A stretch of 18,603 bases of DNA from an uncultured Oscillibacter sp. GTDB taxonomy: Bacteria > Bacillota > Clostridia > Oscillospirales > Oscillospiraceae. The notes below the pieces were generated by a model that saw only the letters and a program-made list of their open reading frames with translations, was not told where the DNA came from and did not search any database. Below are positions 6,650 through 13,485 of the stretch, piece after piece (within the stretch, counting starts at the first letter, position 1; every line of letters starts with the position of its first letter). Location: contig NZ_CAJULS010000034.1 of NCBI RefSeq assembly GCF_910587525.1, positions 1 to 18,603 of the forward strand, in the 5' to 3' direction. Position numbers and translations under genes: made by a program.

Positions 6650-8083
6650 TTACCAGCTGTGCTGGGCCCAGGACTGGGCAGGAGTCATGGCAAAAAAGCT
6701 GTAATCCACCCGGTCATCCGTGTCTCCCCAGGTAGTGTCGATGTGAACCTCTTCGCCGTCCAGCAGCGCCACCGTCCAGATATGGCCATCGTTGGCCAGC
6801 GCCGTACAGCTGATGTTCTCCAATTTCAAAAACAGGTTATAGGCGCCGGTATATCCGTCGCACACGGCGGTGCCGTTGGTAAACAGGCTGTAGGGGATGT
6901 GGCTGATGGATTTGTCGGCGGCGGTGTAGTCATACGTGCAGTTCTCGCAGATCCAGGTGTAATAGACCCGGGCCTTTTCCCGCTCCGTCATGGAGGCGGT
7001 GAGCTGTCCGCTCTCCCACAGCTGTTCCTGAATGGCCAGGGCCGCCGCCATAGTCTCCTCCCGGTACTCCCGGGTCCGCTCCCCCAGGCTGGCGGCGGAG
7101 AAGGTCAGCGTTATCCGTCCCGCCTGATTGTAGGTGCAGTAGACAGAGTTATAGCTCTGCTCACAATAGGTCTTTGTCACGGCCAGGGCCCGCTCCATCA
7201 CCTGCCGGGCCTGGACGGCCGTGATGCCTGAATACTGCAGAGCCAGTACGCTGCTGTTTCCGGAGAGCATATACCGCACGGCCTCGTCCATCTCCTCCAG
7301 AGTGCCGGGGGCCGGGATGTAGTCCCCGGGAGGCACCAAATCCGCCAGGGTGCGGTCCCGTCCGCTGTTCCCCGTCTCCTGCAGGACCCACTCCGGCTTC
7401 AGCCGCAGGGCGGGGTCTACCATCCGCGTCAGCATGGCCGCCGCCGCGCCCCGGGTAACCGCCGCCTCCGGCAGGAAGGATCCGGTCTCGTCGTTCCCAA
7501 CAGAGAGGCCCGTCCGGTACAGGAACAAAATGTCCTGATAGTAGGGCGTGTACTCCGTCACATCCGTGATAAATTTCCGGGAGGCGTAGCCCTCGGTCAC
7601 CACCTGATCGTTGATGAGGGGCAGGTCCGGCAGGACATTGGCCAGCACATGGGCGACCTCCGCCCGGGTTGCCGGCGCCGCCAGACTGCCGTCCAGCTCC
7701 GTCCCCAGCACGCCCTCCGCCTGGAGATATCTGAGATATCCCCCGGACACCGGGCCGCCGCCTCCGCCGTAGGCGGCAGGGCCACGCTCCGCGTCCCCGG
7801 TGCGGTAGATGCTCCGGATGCGGCCGGCGAAAATCACCACCTCCCCCACGGTCATGTGGTCCCGGAGGCCATAGGTGCCGTCGGCCCGGCCCATGGAAAG
7901 GCCATACTCATACAGCGCCGCCACATTGTCATAGAAGGGCGAGGCGGTGGTCAGGTCGGAAAACTGGCCGGAATAGGCCTTGCTTCGGATAAAATTCTCC
8001 TGACTGTCCGGCGCGGCGTGGGCGGGAATGGTCAAAAGCAGGGCGGCTGCCAGCAGCAGCGCCGAAATGCGGCGTCTCATCAT
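6650..8083 (-). CDS. Secreted S-layer-homology and transglutaminase-like protein
   Basis: 477 residues. A signal peptide (MMRRRISALLLAAALLLTIPAHA) is followed by S-layer-homology repeats: about 48-92 (YEYGLSMGRADGTYGL, then MTVGEVVIFAGRI), a degenerate one at about 115-152, and about 170-222 (YRTGLSVGNDETGSF, then TRGAAAAMLTRMVD). A C-terminal transglutaminase-like cysteine protease fold carries the triad Cys408 (AVCDGYTGAY), His434 (DGHIWTV) and Asp449 (HIDTTWGD). SLH repeats bind secondary wall polymers, so this should be a wall-attached enzyme; whether it cross-links or cuts peptides is unknown. The ATG at 8083 has AAGGAGG upstream. It follows the LCP gene after 49 nt, and LCP enzymes attach such polymers, a sensible pairing. 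Confidence 0.85.
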   Translation of the reverse strand: MMRRRISALLLAAALLLTIPAHAAPDSQENFIRSKAYSGQFSDLTTASPFYDNVAALYEYGLSMGRADGTYGLRDHMTVGEVVIFAGRIRSIYRTGDAERGPAAYGGGGGPVSGGYLRYLQAEGVLGTELDGSLAAPATRAEVAHVLANVLPDLPLINDQVVTEGYASRKFITDVTEYTPYYQDILFLYRTGLSVGNDETGSFLPEAAVTRGAAAAMLTRMVDPALRLKPEWVLQETGNSGRDRTLADLVPPGDYIPAPGTLEEMDEAVRYMLSGNSSVLALQYSGITAVQARQVMERALAVTKTYCEQSYNSVYCTYNQAGRITLTFSAASLGERTREYREETMAAALAIQEQLWESGQLTASMTEREKARVYYTWICENCTYDYTAADKSISHIPYSLFTNGTAVCDGYTGAYNLFLKLENISCTALANDGHIWTVALLDGEEVHIDTTWGDTDDRVDYSFFAMTPAQSWAQHSW

Positions 8084-8132
8084 GGGAATACCTCCTTGCG
8101 GGCAGGGCAGAAAGGAATTTTTGGAAAAAGGA

Positions 8133-9137
8133 TCAGCTCGGGATATTCAGGTCCTCCGGAACACGGTCCTCCACATAGGGGTTCAGAAACTGGTTCACCA
8201 GAGCCAGCGTCTCCTCCGGGTCCACATAGATATAGGGGGATTTCCACTCCCCGGGCAGGGTGCAGAAATCGATGTTGTCCGGCCCCATGGAGATGAACTG
8301 GGCCCCCAGCCAGGCCAAGTTGTTGACGGTCAGGTCCGTCTCCACATACTGGTGGAATATCTTCACAAACTCGTTGACCTTGGTCACATTGGCGGGGGTC
8401 AGGGTCTTTTTCGCCACCGCTTTCAGGAAATTCTGCTGGGTGGTCATGCGCCCCACATCCTCACTGCCGTAGCCGGTGCCGTCGTTGTTGTGGCGGAAGC
8501 GCACCACCTTCAGCGCGTCCTCCCCGTACAGAAGGCGGGTGCCCCTGGAGAAGTGGATGGACAGGTCCTGATAGGGGTCGTCATAGTCCATATCGATGGG
8601 AATATAGAATTCCACGCCGCCGATGGCGTTCACCAAGGCCTCAAAGCCCCTGAGGTCCACCAGCACAGTGTAGTCCACCGGAATACCCAGCTGCTCGGAC
8701 ACCACCTCCGCCAGCAGCTCCATTCCCCCGGTATTGTAAGCGGCGTTGATCTTGTGGTTCCTGCCGTTGAAAACGGCCTTGCTGTCCCGGGGGATACTGA
8801 CGCCGTAAGCGTACCCTGTGGCAGCGTCCACCGCCAGCAGGATATTGGTGTCGCTGCCGCCGTTGCCGTCGTCCACGCCGGAGACCAAAATGGTGTAAAA
8901 ATCCGGCTTCCGCTCCCGGTGAGACCGGAGGGCCTCCGCCGCCGCATCCGCCTCGGGGTCCCCCTCCGGGGCAGAGCCGTCCGACGTCTGGGCGGGAGGC
9001 AGATCCTCCTGTTTTTGTTCCGGAGCCTGGAAAAGGCTGTGGAACCCGGCGTAGATCACGGCCACAGTCAAAATCACCAGGATAACGATCAAGGGCAGGT
9101 TGTTCCGCTCACGGCGGCGGGCTCGGGATCTTGGCAT
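8133..9137 (-). CDS. LytR-CpsA-Psr (LCP) family wall-polymer transferase
   Basis: 334 residues. A basic cytoplasmic tail is followed by one membrane anchor (about 13-36), a low-complexity linker (37-75) and an extracellular LCP domain. Signature motifs: SDTNILL (95-101), SIPRDS (114-119), HKINAAY (128-134), VVRFRH (211-216) and DVGRMTTQQ (227-235), with the arginines and aspartates that bind the polyprenyl pyrophosphate. LCP enzymes move lipid-linked glycopolymers onto peptidoglycan outside the membrane. AAGGAG lies 8 nt before the ATG at 9137, and a promoter is at 9200-9228. It heads a two-gene unit with the SLH-transglutaminase gene. Confidence 0.93.
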   Translation of the reverse strand: MPRSRARRRERNNLPLIVILVILTVAVIYAGFHSLFQAPEQKQEDLPPAQTSDGSAPEGDPEADAAAEALRSHRERKPDFYTILVSGVDDGNGGSDTNILLAVDAATGYAYGVSIPRDSKAVFNGRNHKINAAYNTGGMELLAEVVSEQLGIPVDYTVLVDLRGFEALVNAIGGVEFYIPIDMDYDDPYQDLSIHFSRGTRLLYGEDALKVVRFRHNNDGTGYGSEDVGRMTTQQNFLKAVAKKTLTPANVTKVNEFVKIFHQYVETDLTVNNLAWLGAQFISMGPDNIDFCTLPGEWKSPYIYVDPEETLALVNQFLNPYVEDRVPEDLNIPS

Positions 9138-9199
9138 GGGAAGCTCTCCTTAGCAGCGCGGCAGCACCGCGGAATTTTGATTGACATAACATATTTTTT

Positions 9200-9228
9200 A
9201 TTATACGGCCTGACCGCCGAAAACACAA
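9200..9228 (-). promoter_or_regulatory. Sigma-A promoter of the LCP/SLH operon
   Basis: On the minus strand TTGTGT (9228-9223), a 17-nt spacer and a perfect TATAAT (9205-9200). It leaves a leader of about 55 nt that includes a small CGCGG/CCGCG hairpin near 9168-9182. Confidence 0.7.
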
Positions 9229-9312
9229 GAGGGAAATATGGGCTTCCCTGACGCGGGCCTGTCCCATGCCGAAAGGGCGCAAAGGGAGACCCGGCAGGCA
9301 CCCCCGGCGCAC

Positions 9313-9366
9313 AAAAAACCGCTGAGCAGGCCGCCGGAAAAGTCCGTTGGACTTCTCCGGCGGCCT
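9313..9366 (-). terminator. Terminator of the spoIIID unit
   Basis: Two 18-nt arms (9328-9345 and 9349-9366) pair with one wobble around a 3-nt loop. On the minus strand a run of six T (complement of 9313-9318) follows after about 9 nt. It lies just after the 91-residue gene and separates it from the LCP promoter. Confidence 0.75.
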
Positions 9367-9386
9367 GAGGCCGGCCTGCCGGCCGC

Positions 9387-9662
9387 CTATTCCGTCTCCG
9401 CTTCCTCTGCTGCCTCCTGCGCCGCCGCAATCTGCTCCAGCAGCGCTTTGATGTCCGCCAGCAGCTCATTCTGATAGGACAGGGCACAGTGGACAAAGTG
9501 AAGCGCCGGGTCCGTCTGCGGAAGGGGCTCCGTTCCATCCACCGGATGTGGCCAGCGGCGAACCGGGGGCTCCGGCGTAGTGGGCACGCCGGAGATCGCC
9601 GGAGCCGGAGAGGCCGTCTCCGCCGTCCTGAAACGCCCCCGCCCCTGCATCTGCTTCGCCAT
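9387..9662 (-). CDS. Unknown 91-residue protein downstream of spoIIID
   Basis: A start at 9662 is supported by a strong AAGGAGG placed 7 nt upstream, which overlaps the spoIIID stop codon. The protein has a basic N-terminus (MAKQMQGRGRFRT), a proline-rich middle (VPTTPEPPVRRWPHPVD), then an amphipathic helix from about residue 60 ending in Ala/Glu-rich repeats (AAAQEAAEEAETE) that could form a coiled coil. No signal peptide or membrane segment is seen. I do not recognise the family. It begins 12 nt after spoIIID and ends at a terminator, so it is very likely co-transcribed with it and expressed in the mother cell early in sporulation. Confidence 0.75.
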   Translation of the reverse strand: MAKQMQGRGRFRTAETASPAPAISGVPTTPEPPVRRWPHPVDGTEPLPQTDPALHFVHCALSYQNELLADIKALLEQIAAAQEAAEEAETE

Positions 9663-9674
9663 ATCAATTCCTCC

Positions 9675-9923
9675 TTATGTACCGCGGTACTTTTTCCGGG
9701 TGGCGATGCCGCCCCGAATATGCCGCTGAGCCTTGTTGACATCCAGAACCTCTTTGACCTGTAAATACAGCGCCCGGTTGAATTGGGGCAGCCGCTCGGA
9801 GATGTCCTTGTGTACGGTAGACTTGCTGATGCCGAATTTCTGCGCGGCGGCGCGGACAGTGGTCCGGTTCTCTATAATGTATTGGGCCAGGCGCTCTGCC
9901 CGCTCCTCCATGTTACCCTTCAA
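9675..9923 (-). CDS. spoIIID: Sporulation transcriptional regulator SpoIIID
   Basis: 82 residues. A DNA-binding protein that switches mother-cell genes on and off between the sigma-E and sigma-K stages. The helix-turn-helix TVRAAAQKFGISKSTVHKD (22-40) and the trailing VKEVLDVNKAQRHIRGGIAT with a basic tail are the family hallmarks. The start is taken as TTG at 9923 because ERAERLAQYI then aligns residue for residue with the B. subtilis protein, and GGGGAG lies upstream; an ATG at 9911 would shorten it by four residues. It is preceded by a sigma-E-like promoter (9954-9981) and followed by a small gene in the same unit. Confidence 0.95.
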   Translation of the reverse strand: MKGNMEERAERLAQYIIENRTTVRAAAQKFGISKSTVHKDISERLPQFNRALYLQVKEVLDVNKAQRHIRGGIATRKKYRGT

Positions 9924-9953
9924 AACACAACACTCCCCGCCTCTAGTTGCTCT

Positions 9954-9981
9954 ATCCTATGCGGCGCGGGACGTGGATATG
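9954..9981 (-). promoter_or_regulatory. Candidate sigma-E promoter of spoIIID
   Basis: On the minus strand CATA (9981-9978), then 16 nt, then CATAGGAT (9961-9954). This matches the sigma-E pattern of ATA, 16-17 nt, CATAnnnT. The start would be near 9947, 24 nt before the TTG codon. Sigma-E control of spoIIID is established in B. subtilis. Confidence 0.65.
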
Positions 9982-10143
9982 TTTCTCCAATTCCCCCGGA
10001 AAACTGGGCACGGAGAAATTTCAGGAAAAATTTGGCGGGTTTTCACAATGGACAAACTTTCCTGTTTTTGGGAGAATAGATGCTGTCCACTCTTCCCGGT
10101 TCCCGGGAGAAAATTTCCCAAAAGTGATATTTGCGACTATACA
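9982..10143. other. Intergenic stretch between spoIIID and nrdD promoters
   Basis: Apart from the spoIIID promoter to the left and the nrd dyad to the right, this segment holds only a short 6-bp inverted repeat (TCCCGG, TTC, CCGGGA near 10092-10106). No believable gene is seen; open frames here lack ribosome binding sites and resemble nothing known. Confidence 0.5.
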
Positions 10144-10185
10144 TCCCTGTATCTTGTGTGCTAGAATGGTCAAGCGCCACAAGAT
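10144..10185 (+). promoter_or_regulatory. nrd operon promoter with an NrdR-box-like dyad
   Basis: An extended -10 (TGCTAGAAT, 10159-10167) is bracketed by a perfect 8-bp inverted repeat, ATCTTGTG (10151-10158) and CACAAGAT (10178-10185). The left part, TCCCTGTATCTTGTGT (10144-10159), resembles the 16-bp NrdR box, and CCACAAGAT at 10177 resembles half of a second one. NrdR repression of nrd operons is general in bacteria. The match is partial and no clear -35 is visible. Confidence 0.45.
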
Positions 10186-10250
10186 AGGCAACACAAAATA
10201 CAAATCTATATTCAGCTGATGAATGAGATTGAGATGAGGAGAAAGCGTCC

Positions 10251-12428
10251 ATGAATGTGATCAAGCGGAACAGCACCGAGGTAAGTTTTGATATTACCAA
10301 GATTATCGCGGCCATTACCAAGGCCAACGGGAGCATTGCGGAGTCCATCCGCATGACGCCGGTGCAGATCCGCCGGATTGCCGAGTCAGTGGAGCTTGCC
10401 TGCCAGAAGCTGGACCGCGCTCCCTCTGTGGAGGAAATTCAGGACCTGGTGGAATACCAGATCATGGCCCACGGCGCCTTTGAGGTTGCCAAGAGCTATA
10501 TCACCTACCGCTACACCCGCTCCCTTATCCGCAAAAGCAACACCACCGACGACAAGATTCTCACCCTCATCGAGTGCAACAACGAGGAGGCCAAGCAGGA
10601 GAACAGCAACAAAAATCCCACGGTAAACTCCGTCCAGCGGGACTACATGGCCGGTGAAGTCAGCCGGGACATCACCAACCGCCTGCTGCTGCCTTCTGAA
10701 ATCGTGGAGGCCCACAACGCCGGCATCATCCACTTTCATGATACGGACTACTACGCCCAGCACATGCACAACTGCGACCTGGTAGATCTGGAGGACATGC
10801 TGCAAAACGGCACTGTCATCTCCGGCACCCTGATCGAAAAACCCCACTCCTTCTCCACTGCCTGCAACATCGCCACGCAAATCATCGCCCAGGTTGCCTC
10901 CAACCAGTACGGCGGCCAGTCCATCTCTCTGACCCACCTGGCCCCCTTTGTGGACGTCAGCCGGAAGAAGCTGCGCAAAAGCGTTGAGCAGGAGCTGCAG
11001 GATATCGGCGCCGTTATTTCGGAGGACAAGCTCCGGGAGGTAGTGGAGACCCGCCTGCTGGAGGAGATCCGCCGGGGCGTTCAGACCATCCAGTACCAGG
11101 TGGTGACACTGCTGACCACCAACGGCCAGGCTCCCTTCGTCACGGTGTTCATGTATTTGGGAGAGACCGATGATCCTCAGACAAAACACGACCTGGCCCT
11201 CATCATTGAGGAAGTGCTGAAACAGCGCTATGAGGGCGTGAAAAATGAGACCGGCATCTGGATCACCCCCGCCTTCCCCAAGCTGATCTATGTGCTGGAG
11301 GAGGACAATATTCACAAGGACTCCCCCTATTACTACCTGACGGAGCTCTCCGCCAAGTGCACTGCCCGCCGCATGGTGCCGGACTACATCTCTGAGAAAA
11401 AGATGCTGGAGCTGAAGGTGGACAAAAACGGCAACGGCAACTGCTACCCCTGCATGGGCTGCCGCAGCTTTTTGACCCCCTATGTGGACCCGGAGACCGG
11501 CAAGCCCAAGTACTACGGCCGGTTCAACCAGGGTGTTGTCACCATCAACCTCCCCGATGTGGCTCTGACCTCCGAGGGGAACATCGAGAAATTCTGGAAG
11601 ATTTTCGACGAGCGGCTGGAGCTGTGCCATCAGGCCCTCCTGTGCCGCCACGAACGGCTCAAGGGCACCCTCTCCGATGCGGCCCCCATCCTCTGGCAGT
11701 ACGGCGCCTGCGCCCGGCTCCAGAAGGGCGAGCCCATCGACAAGCTCCTCTACGGCGGATACTCCACCATCTCCCTGGGCTATGCCGGTCTTTATGAATG
11801 CGTGAAGTACATGACCGGCCGGAGCCACACGGATCCCGCCGCCACGCCCTTTGCCCTGGAGATTATGGAGACCATGAACGCCGCCTGCCGGAAGTGGAAG
11901 GCCGAGCACAACATCGATTTCAGCCTCTACGGCACCCCTCTGGAGTCCACCACCTACAAGTTCGCCAAGTGCCTCCAGAAGCGCTTCGGCGTCATTGAGG
12001 GCATCACGGACAAGGGCTACATCACCAACAGCTACCACGTCCATGTCTCCGAGGAGATCGACGCCTTCACCAAGCTGAAATTTGAGGCCCAGTTCCAGCA
12101 TCTGTCCCCCGGCGGCGCCATCAGCTACGTGGAAGTGCCGGATATGCAGAACAACCTGGAGGCGGTGCTCCAGGTGATGAAATTTATCTACGACAACATC
12201 ATCTACGCCGAGCTGAACACCAAGAGCGATTACTGCCAGGTGTGCGGCTGGGACGGCGAGATTCAGATTTCCGAAGAGGCCGGCAAGCTCATCTGGAAGT
12301 GCCCCCAGTGCGGCAACACCGACCAGGACAAGATGAATGTGGCCCGCCGCACCTGCGGCTATATTGGAACCCAGTTCTGGAACCAGGGCCGGACCCAGGA
12401 GATCCGGGACCGGGTGCTGCACCTGTAA
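10251..12428 (+). CDS. nrdD: Anaerobic (class III) ribonucleoside-triphosphate reductase
   Basis: 725 residues. It makes deoxynucleotides from ribonucleoside triphosphates without oxygen, using a glycyl radical. An ATP-cone (about 1-95) gives allosteric control. The catalytic barrel includes NCYPCMGC with Cys398, Cys401 and Cys404. The C-terminal zinc site has paired cysteines in YCQVCGWDG and WKCPQCGN. The radical glycine is Gly703 in RRTCGYIG. GAGGAG precedes the ATG by about 9 nt. It is first of an operon with a small zinc-ribbon gene and its activase nrdG. An oxygen-sensitive reductase as the main one fits a strict anaerobe; no aerobic nrd gene is in the window. Confidence 0.97.
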   Translation: MNVIKRNSTEVSFDITKIIAAITKANGSIAESIRMTPVQIRRIAESVELACQKLDRAPSVEEIQDLVEYQIMAHGAFEVAKSYITYRYTRSLIRKSNTTDDKILTLIECNNEEAKQENSNKNPTVNSVQRDYMAGEVSRDITNRLLLPSEIVEAHNAGIIHFHDTDYYAQHMHNCDLVDLEDMLQNGTVISGTLIEKPHSFSTACNIATQIIAQVASNQYGGQSISLTHLAPFVDVSRKKLRKSVEQELQDIGAVISEDKLREVVETRLLEEIRRGVQTIQYQVVTLLTTNGQAPFVTVFMYLGETDDPQTKHDLALIIEEVLKQRYEGVKNETGIWITPAFPKLIYVLEEDNIHKDSPYYYLTELSAKCTARRMVPDYISEKKMLELKVDKNGNGNCYPCMGCRSFLTPYVDPETGKPKYYGRFNQGVVTINLPDVALTSEGNIEKFWKIFDERLELCHQALLCRHERLKGTLSDAAPILWQYGACARLQKGEPIDKLLYGGYSTISLGYAGLYECVKYMTGRSHTDPAATPFALEIMETMNAACRKWKAEHNIDFSLYGTPLESTTYKFAKCLQKRFGVIEGITDKGYITNSYHVHVSEEIDAFTKLKFEAQFQHLSPGGAISYVEVPDMQNNLEAVLQVMKFIYDNIIYAELNTKSDYCQVCGWDGEIQISEEAGKLIWKCPQCGNTDQDKMNVARRTCGYIGTQFWNQGRTQEIRDRVLHL

Positions 12429-12468
12429 TTTCTTTTGCGACAGGCTCTTTGGGAAAGGAGGACTTAAA

Positions 12469-12615
12469 ATGCCGATTCAATCCGCATATGATGAAATCCT
12501 GGAGGAAACTTCGTGCCAAAACTGCGGGTGTGTAGGGATGCTGCCCAACGGTGGTTTTGACTACGTCTGCCCGGAATGCGGCCACGAGGGGACCCTTGAG
12601 GAAAACGACGAGTAA
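12469..12615 (+). CDS. 48-residue zinc-ribbon protein within the nrd operon
   Basis: The frame starts at ATG 12469 with an excellent AAGGAGG 8 nt upstream, which strongly supports translation. It encodes MPIQSAYDEILEETSCQNCG and continues with a second knuckle, VCPECGHEGTL. Cys16/Cys19 and Cys34/Cys37 form two CxxC pairs about 14 residues apart, a classic zinc ribbon; a further Cys21 lies between. It begins 40 nt after nrdD and ends 7 nt before nrdG. It resembles the C-terminal zinc finger of NrdD in layout, suggesting a partner or assembly factor of the reductase, but I know no defined function. Too short for many gene callers. Confidence 0.75.
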   Translation: MPIQSAYDEILEETSCQNCGCVGMLPNGGFDYVCPECGHEGTLEENDE

Positions 12616-12622
12616 TACGCCC

Positions 12623-13162
12623 ATGTACTACGGAGAGATTAAAAACTGCGACATCGCCAACGGCGAGGGTGTCCGGGTGACGCTGTTTGTCTCCGGCTGC
12701 ACCAACCGCTGCCCCCACTGCTTCCAGCCCCAGACCTGGGACTTTACCTACGGCCAGCCCTTCACGGCGGAGACGGAGGACTATCTCCTCTCTCTGCTGG
12801 CACCGGAATATGTCAACGGTCTGACGGTGCTGGGGGGCGAACCCTTTGAACCCGAGAACCAGCACTCGCTGCTGCCCTTTCTCCGCCGGGTGCGGGAGAC
12901 CTGTCCGGACAAGAACATCTGGTGCTTCACCGGCTTTACCTATGAAGAGCTTCTGACCGAGGGCAGCCGTCCCCGGTGCGAGGCAACGGATCAGCTGCTC
13001 TCCCTGCTGGACGTGCTGGTGGACGGCCGTTTTGTGGAGGAGCTGAAGGACATCTCCCTGCGGTTTCGGGGCAGCTCCAATCAGCGCCTGATCGACCTGA
13101 ACGCCACCCGCCGGAGCGGCACTGTCACGCTTCTCCCGGACCGGAAGCGGGGAACGCTGTGA
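12623..13162 (+). CDS. nrdG: Anaerobic ribonucleotide reductase activating protein (radical SAM)
   Basis: 179 residues from the ATG at 12623; the frame is open upstream but the family starts here (MYYGEIKNCDIANGEGVRVT). The radical SAM iron-sulfur motif CTNRCPHC holds Cys26, Cys30 and Cys33, and GGEPF is the SAM-binding GGE motif. It cleaves S-adenosylmethionine to place the glycyl radical on NrdD. The ribosome binding site is poor, so translation probably depends on the zinc-ribbon gene ending 7 nt upstream. The gene is last of the nrd operon. Confidence 0.95.
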   Translation: MYYGEIKNCDIANGEGVRVTLFVSGCTNRCPHCFQPQTWDFTYGQPFTAETEDYLLSLLAPEYVNGLTVLGGEPFEPENQHSLLPFLRRVRETCPDKNIWCFTGFTYEELLTEGSRPRCEATDQLLSLLDVLVDGRFVEELKDISLRFRGSSNQRLIDLNATRRSGTVTLLPDRKRGTL

Positions 13163-13355
13163 TATAGCCAAATAACCTGAAAAGAGTTTTTCTGTTTTTT
13201 CGGCGGGTTTTGTCCGCCGGTATGTGAAACATGCTGTATTTAACTATGAAATTCAAACCAGGGCCGCTGAAGACGGCCTGTTAAGGCGTATACGCCTTGA
13301 CGCCTGAAAAAGATTTCGATTCTTTTCAAGTTGTTTGATAATAGAGCAAATGACA
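13163..13355. other. Intergenic DNA after nrdG
   Basis: No gene is seen. The stretch carries a CGGCGG/CCGCCG stem near 13201-13219 without a following T-run, and a perfect 16-bp palindrome AAGGCGTATACGCCTT (13283-13298). Part is AT-rich (near 13300-13350), unlike the flanking genes. Confidence 0.5.
13283..13298. repeat. Perfect 16-bp palindrome
   Basis: AAGGCGTATACGCCTT reads the same on both strands with no spacer. It could be a protein-binding site or a remnant of a repeat element; nothing nearby decides. Confidence 0.6.
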
Positions 13356-13389
13356 AAACCGCCGCCTGGTTTCCACCGGGCGGCGGTTT
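13355..13389. terminator. GC-rich terminator-like hairpin between converging nrd and FAH genes
   Basis: An 11-bp perfect stem (13356-13366 with 13379-13389) can be lengthened by an inner TGG/CCA pairing. The minus strand continues TTTTGTCATTT, the plus strand only TTTGATG. It is therefore the better terminator for the minus-strand FAH gene and a weaker one for nrdG. Confidence 0.6.
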
Positions 13390-13390
13390 G

Positions 13391-13460
13391 ATGATGCTGG
13401 GCTTCGCTCAAACCCGCAGGGGCTTTGCCCCCGCACCCCACCGCCCTTTGAAAAGGGCGG
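13391..13460. repeat. Cluster of short hairpins, REP-like
   Basis: Two clear stem-loops follow each other: GGGGC-TTT-GCCCC (13419-13431) and a perfect 9-bp stem CCGCCCTTT-GA-AAAGGGCGG (13441-13460). Such strings of GC-rich hairpins behind genes resemble dispersed intergenic repeats; copy number in the genome is unknown. Confidence 0.5.
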
Positions 13461-13485
13461 CCCTAAACTTTATCCGTCTTCTCTT

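Noticed and set aside
10386..12422. Long open frame (678 codons) antisense to nrdD
   Set aside because: Mirrors the GC-rich third codon positions of nrdD, has low-complexity Val/Gly/Ala/His composition and no recognisable domain. nrdD itself is unmistakable.
13253..13441. 62-codon minus-strand frame in the nrdG-FAH spacer
   Set aside because: It crosses the terminator hairpin and hairpin cluster, lacks a ribosome binding site and has no recognisable features.
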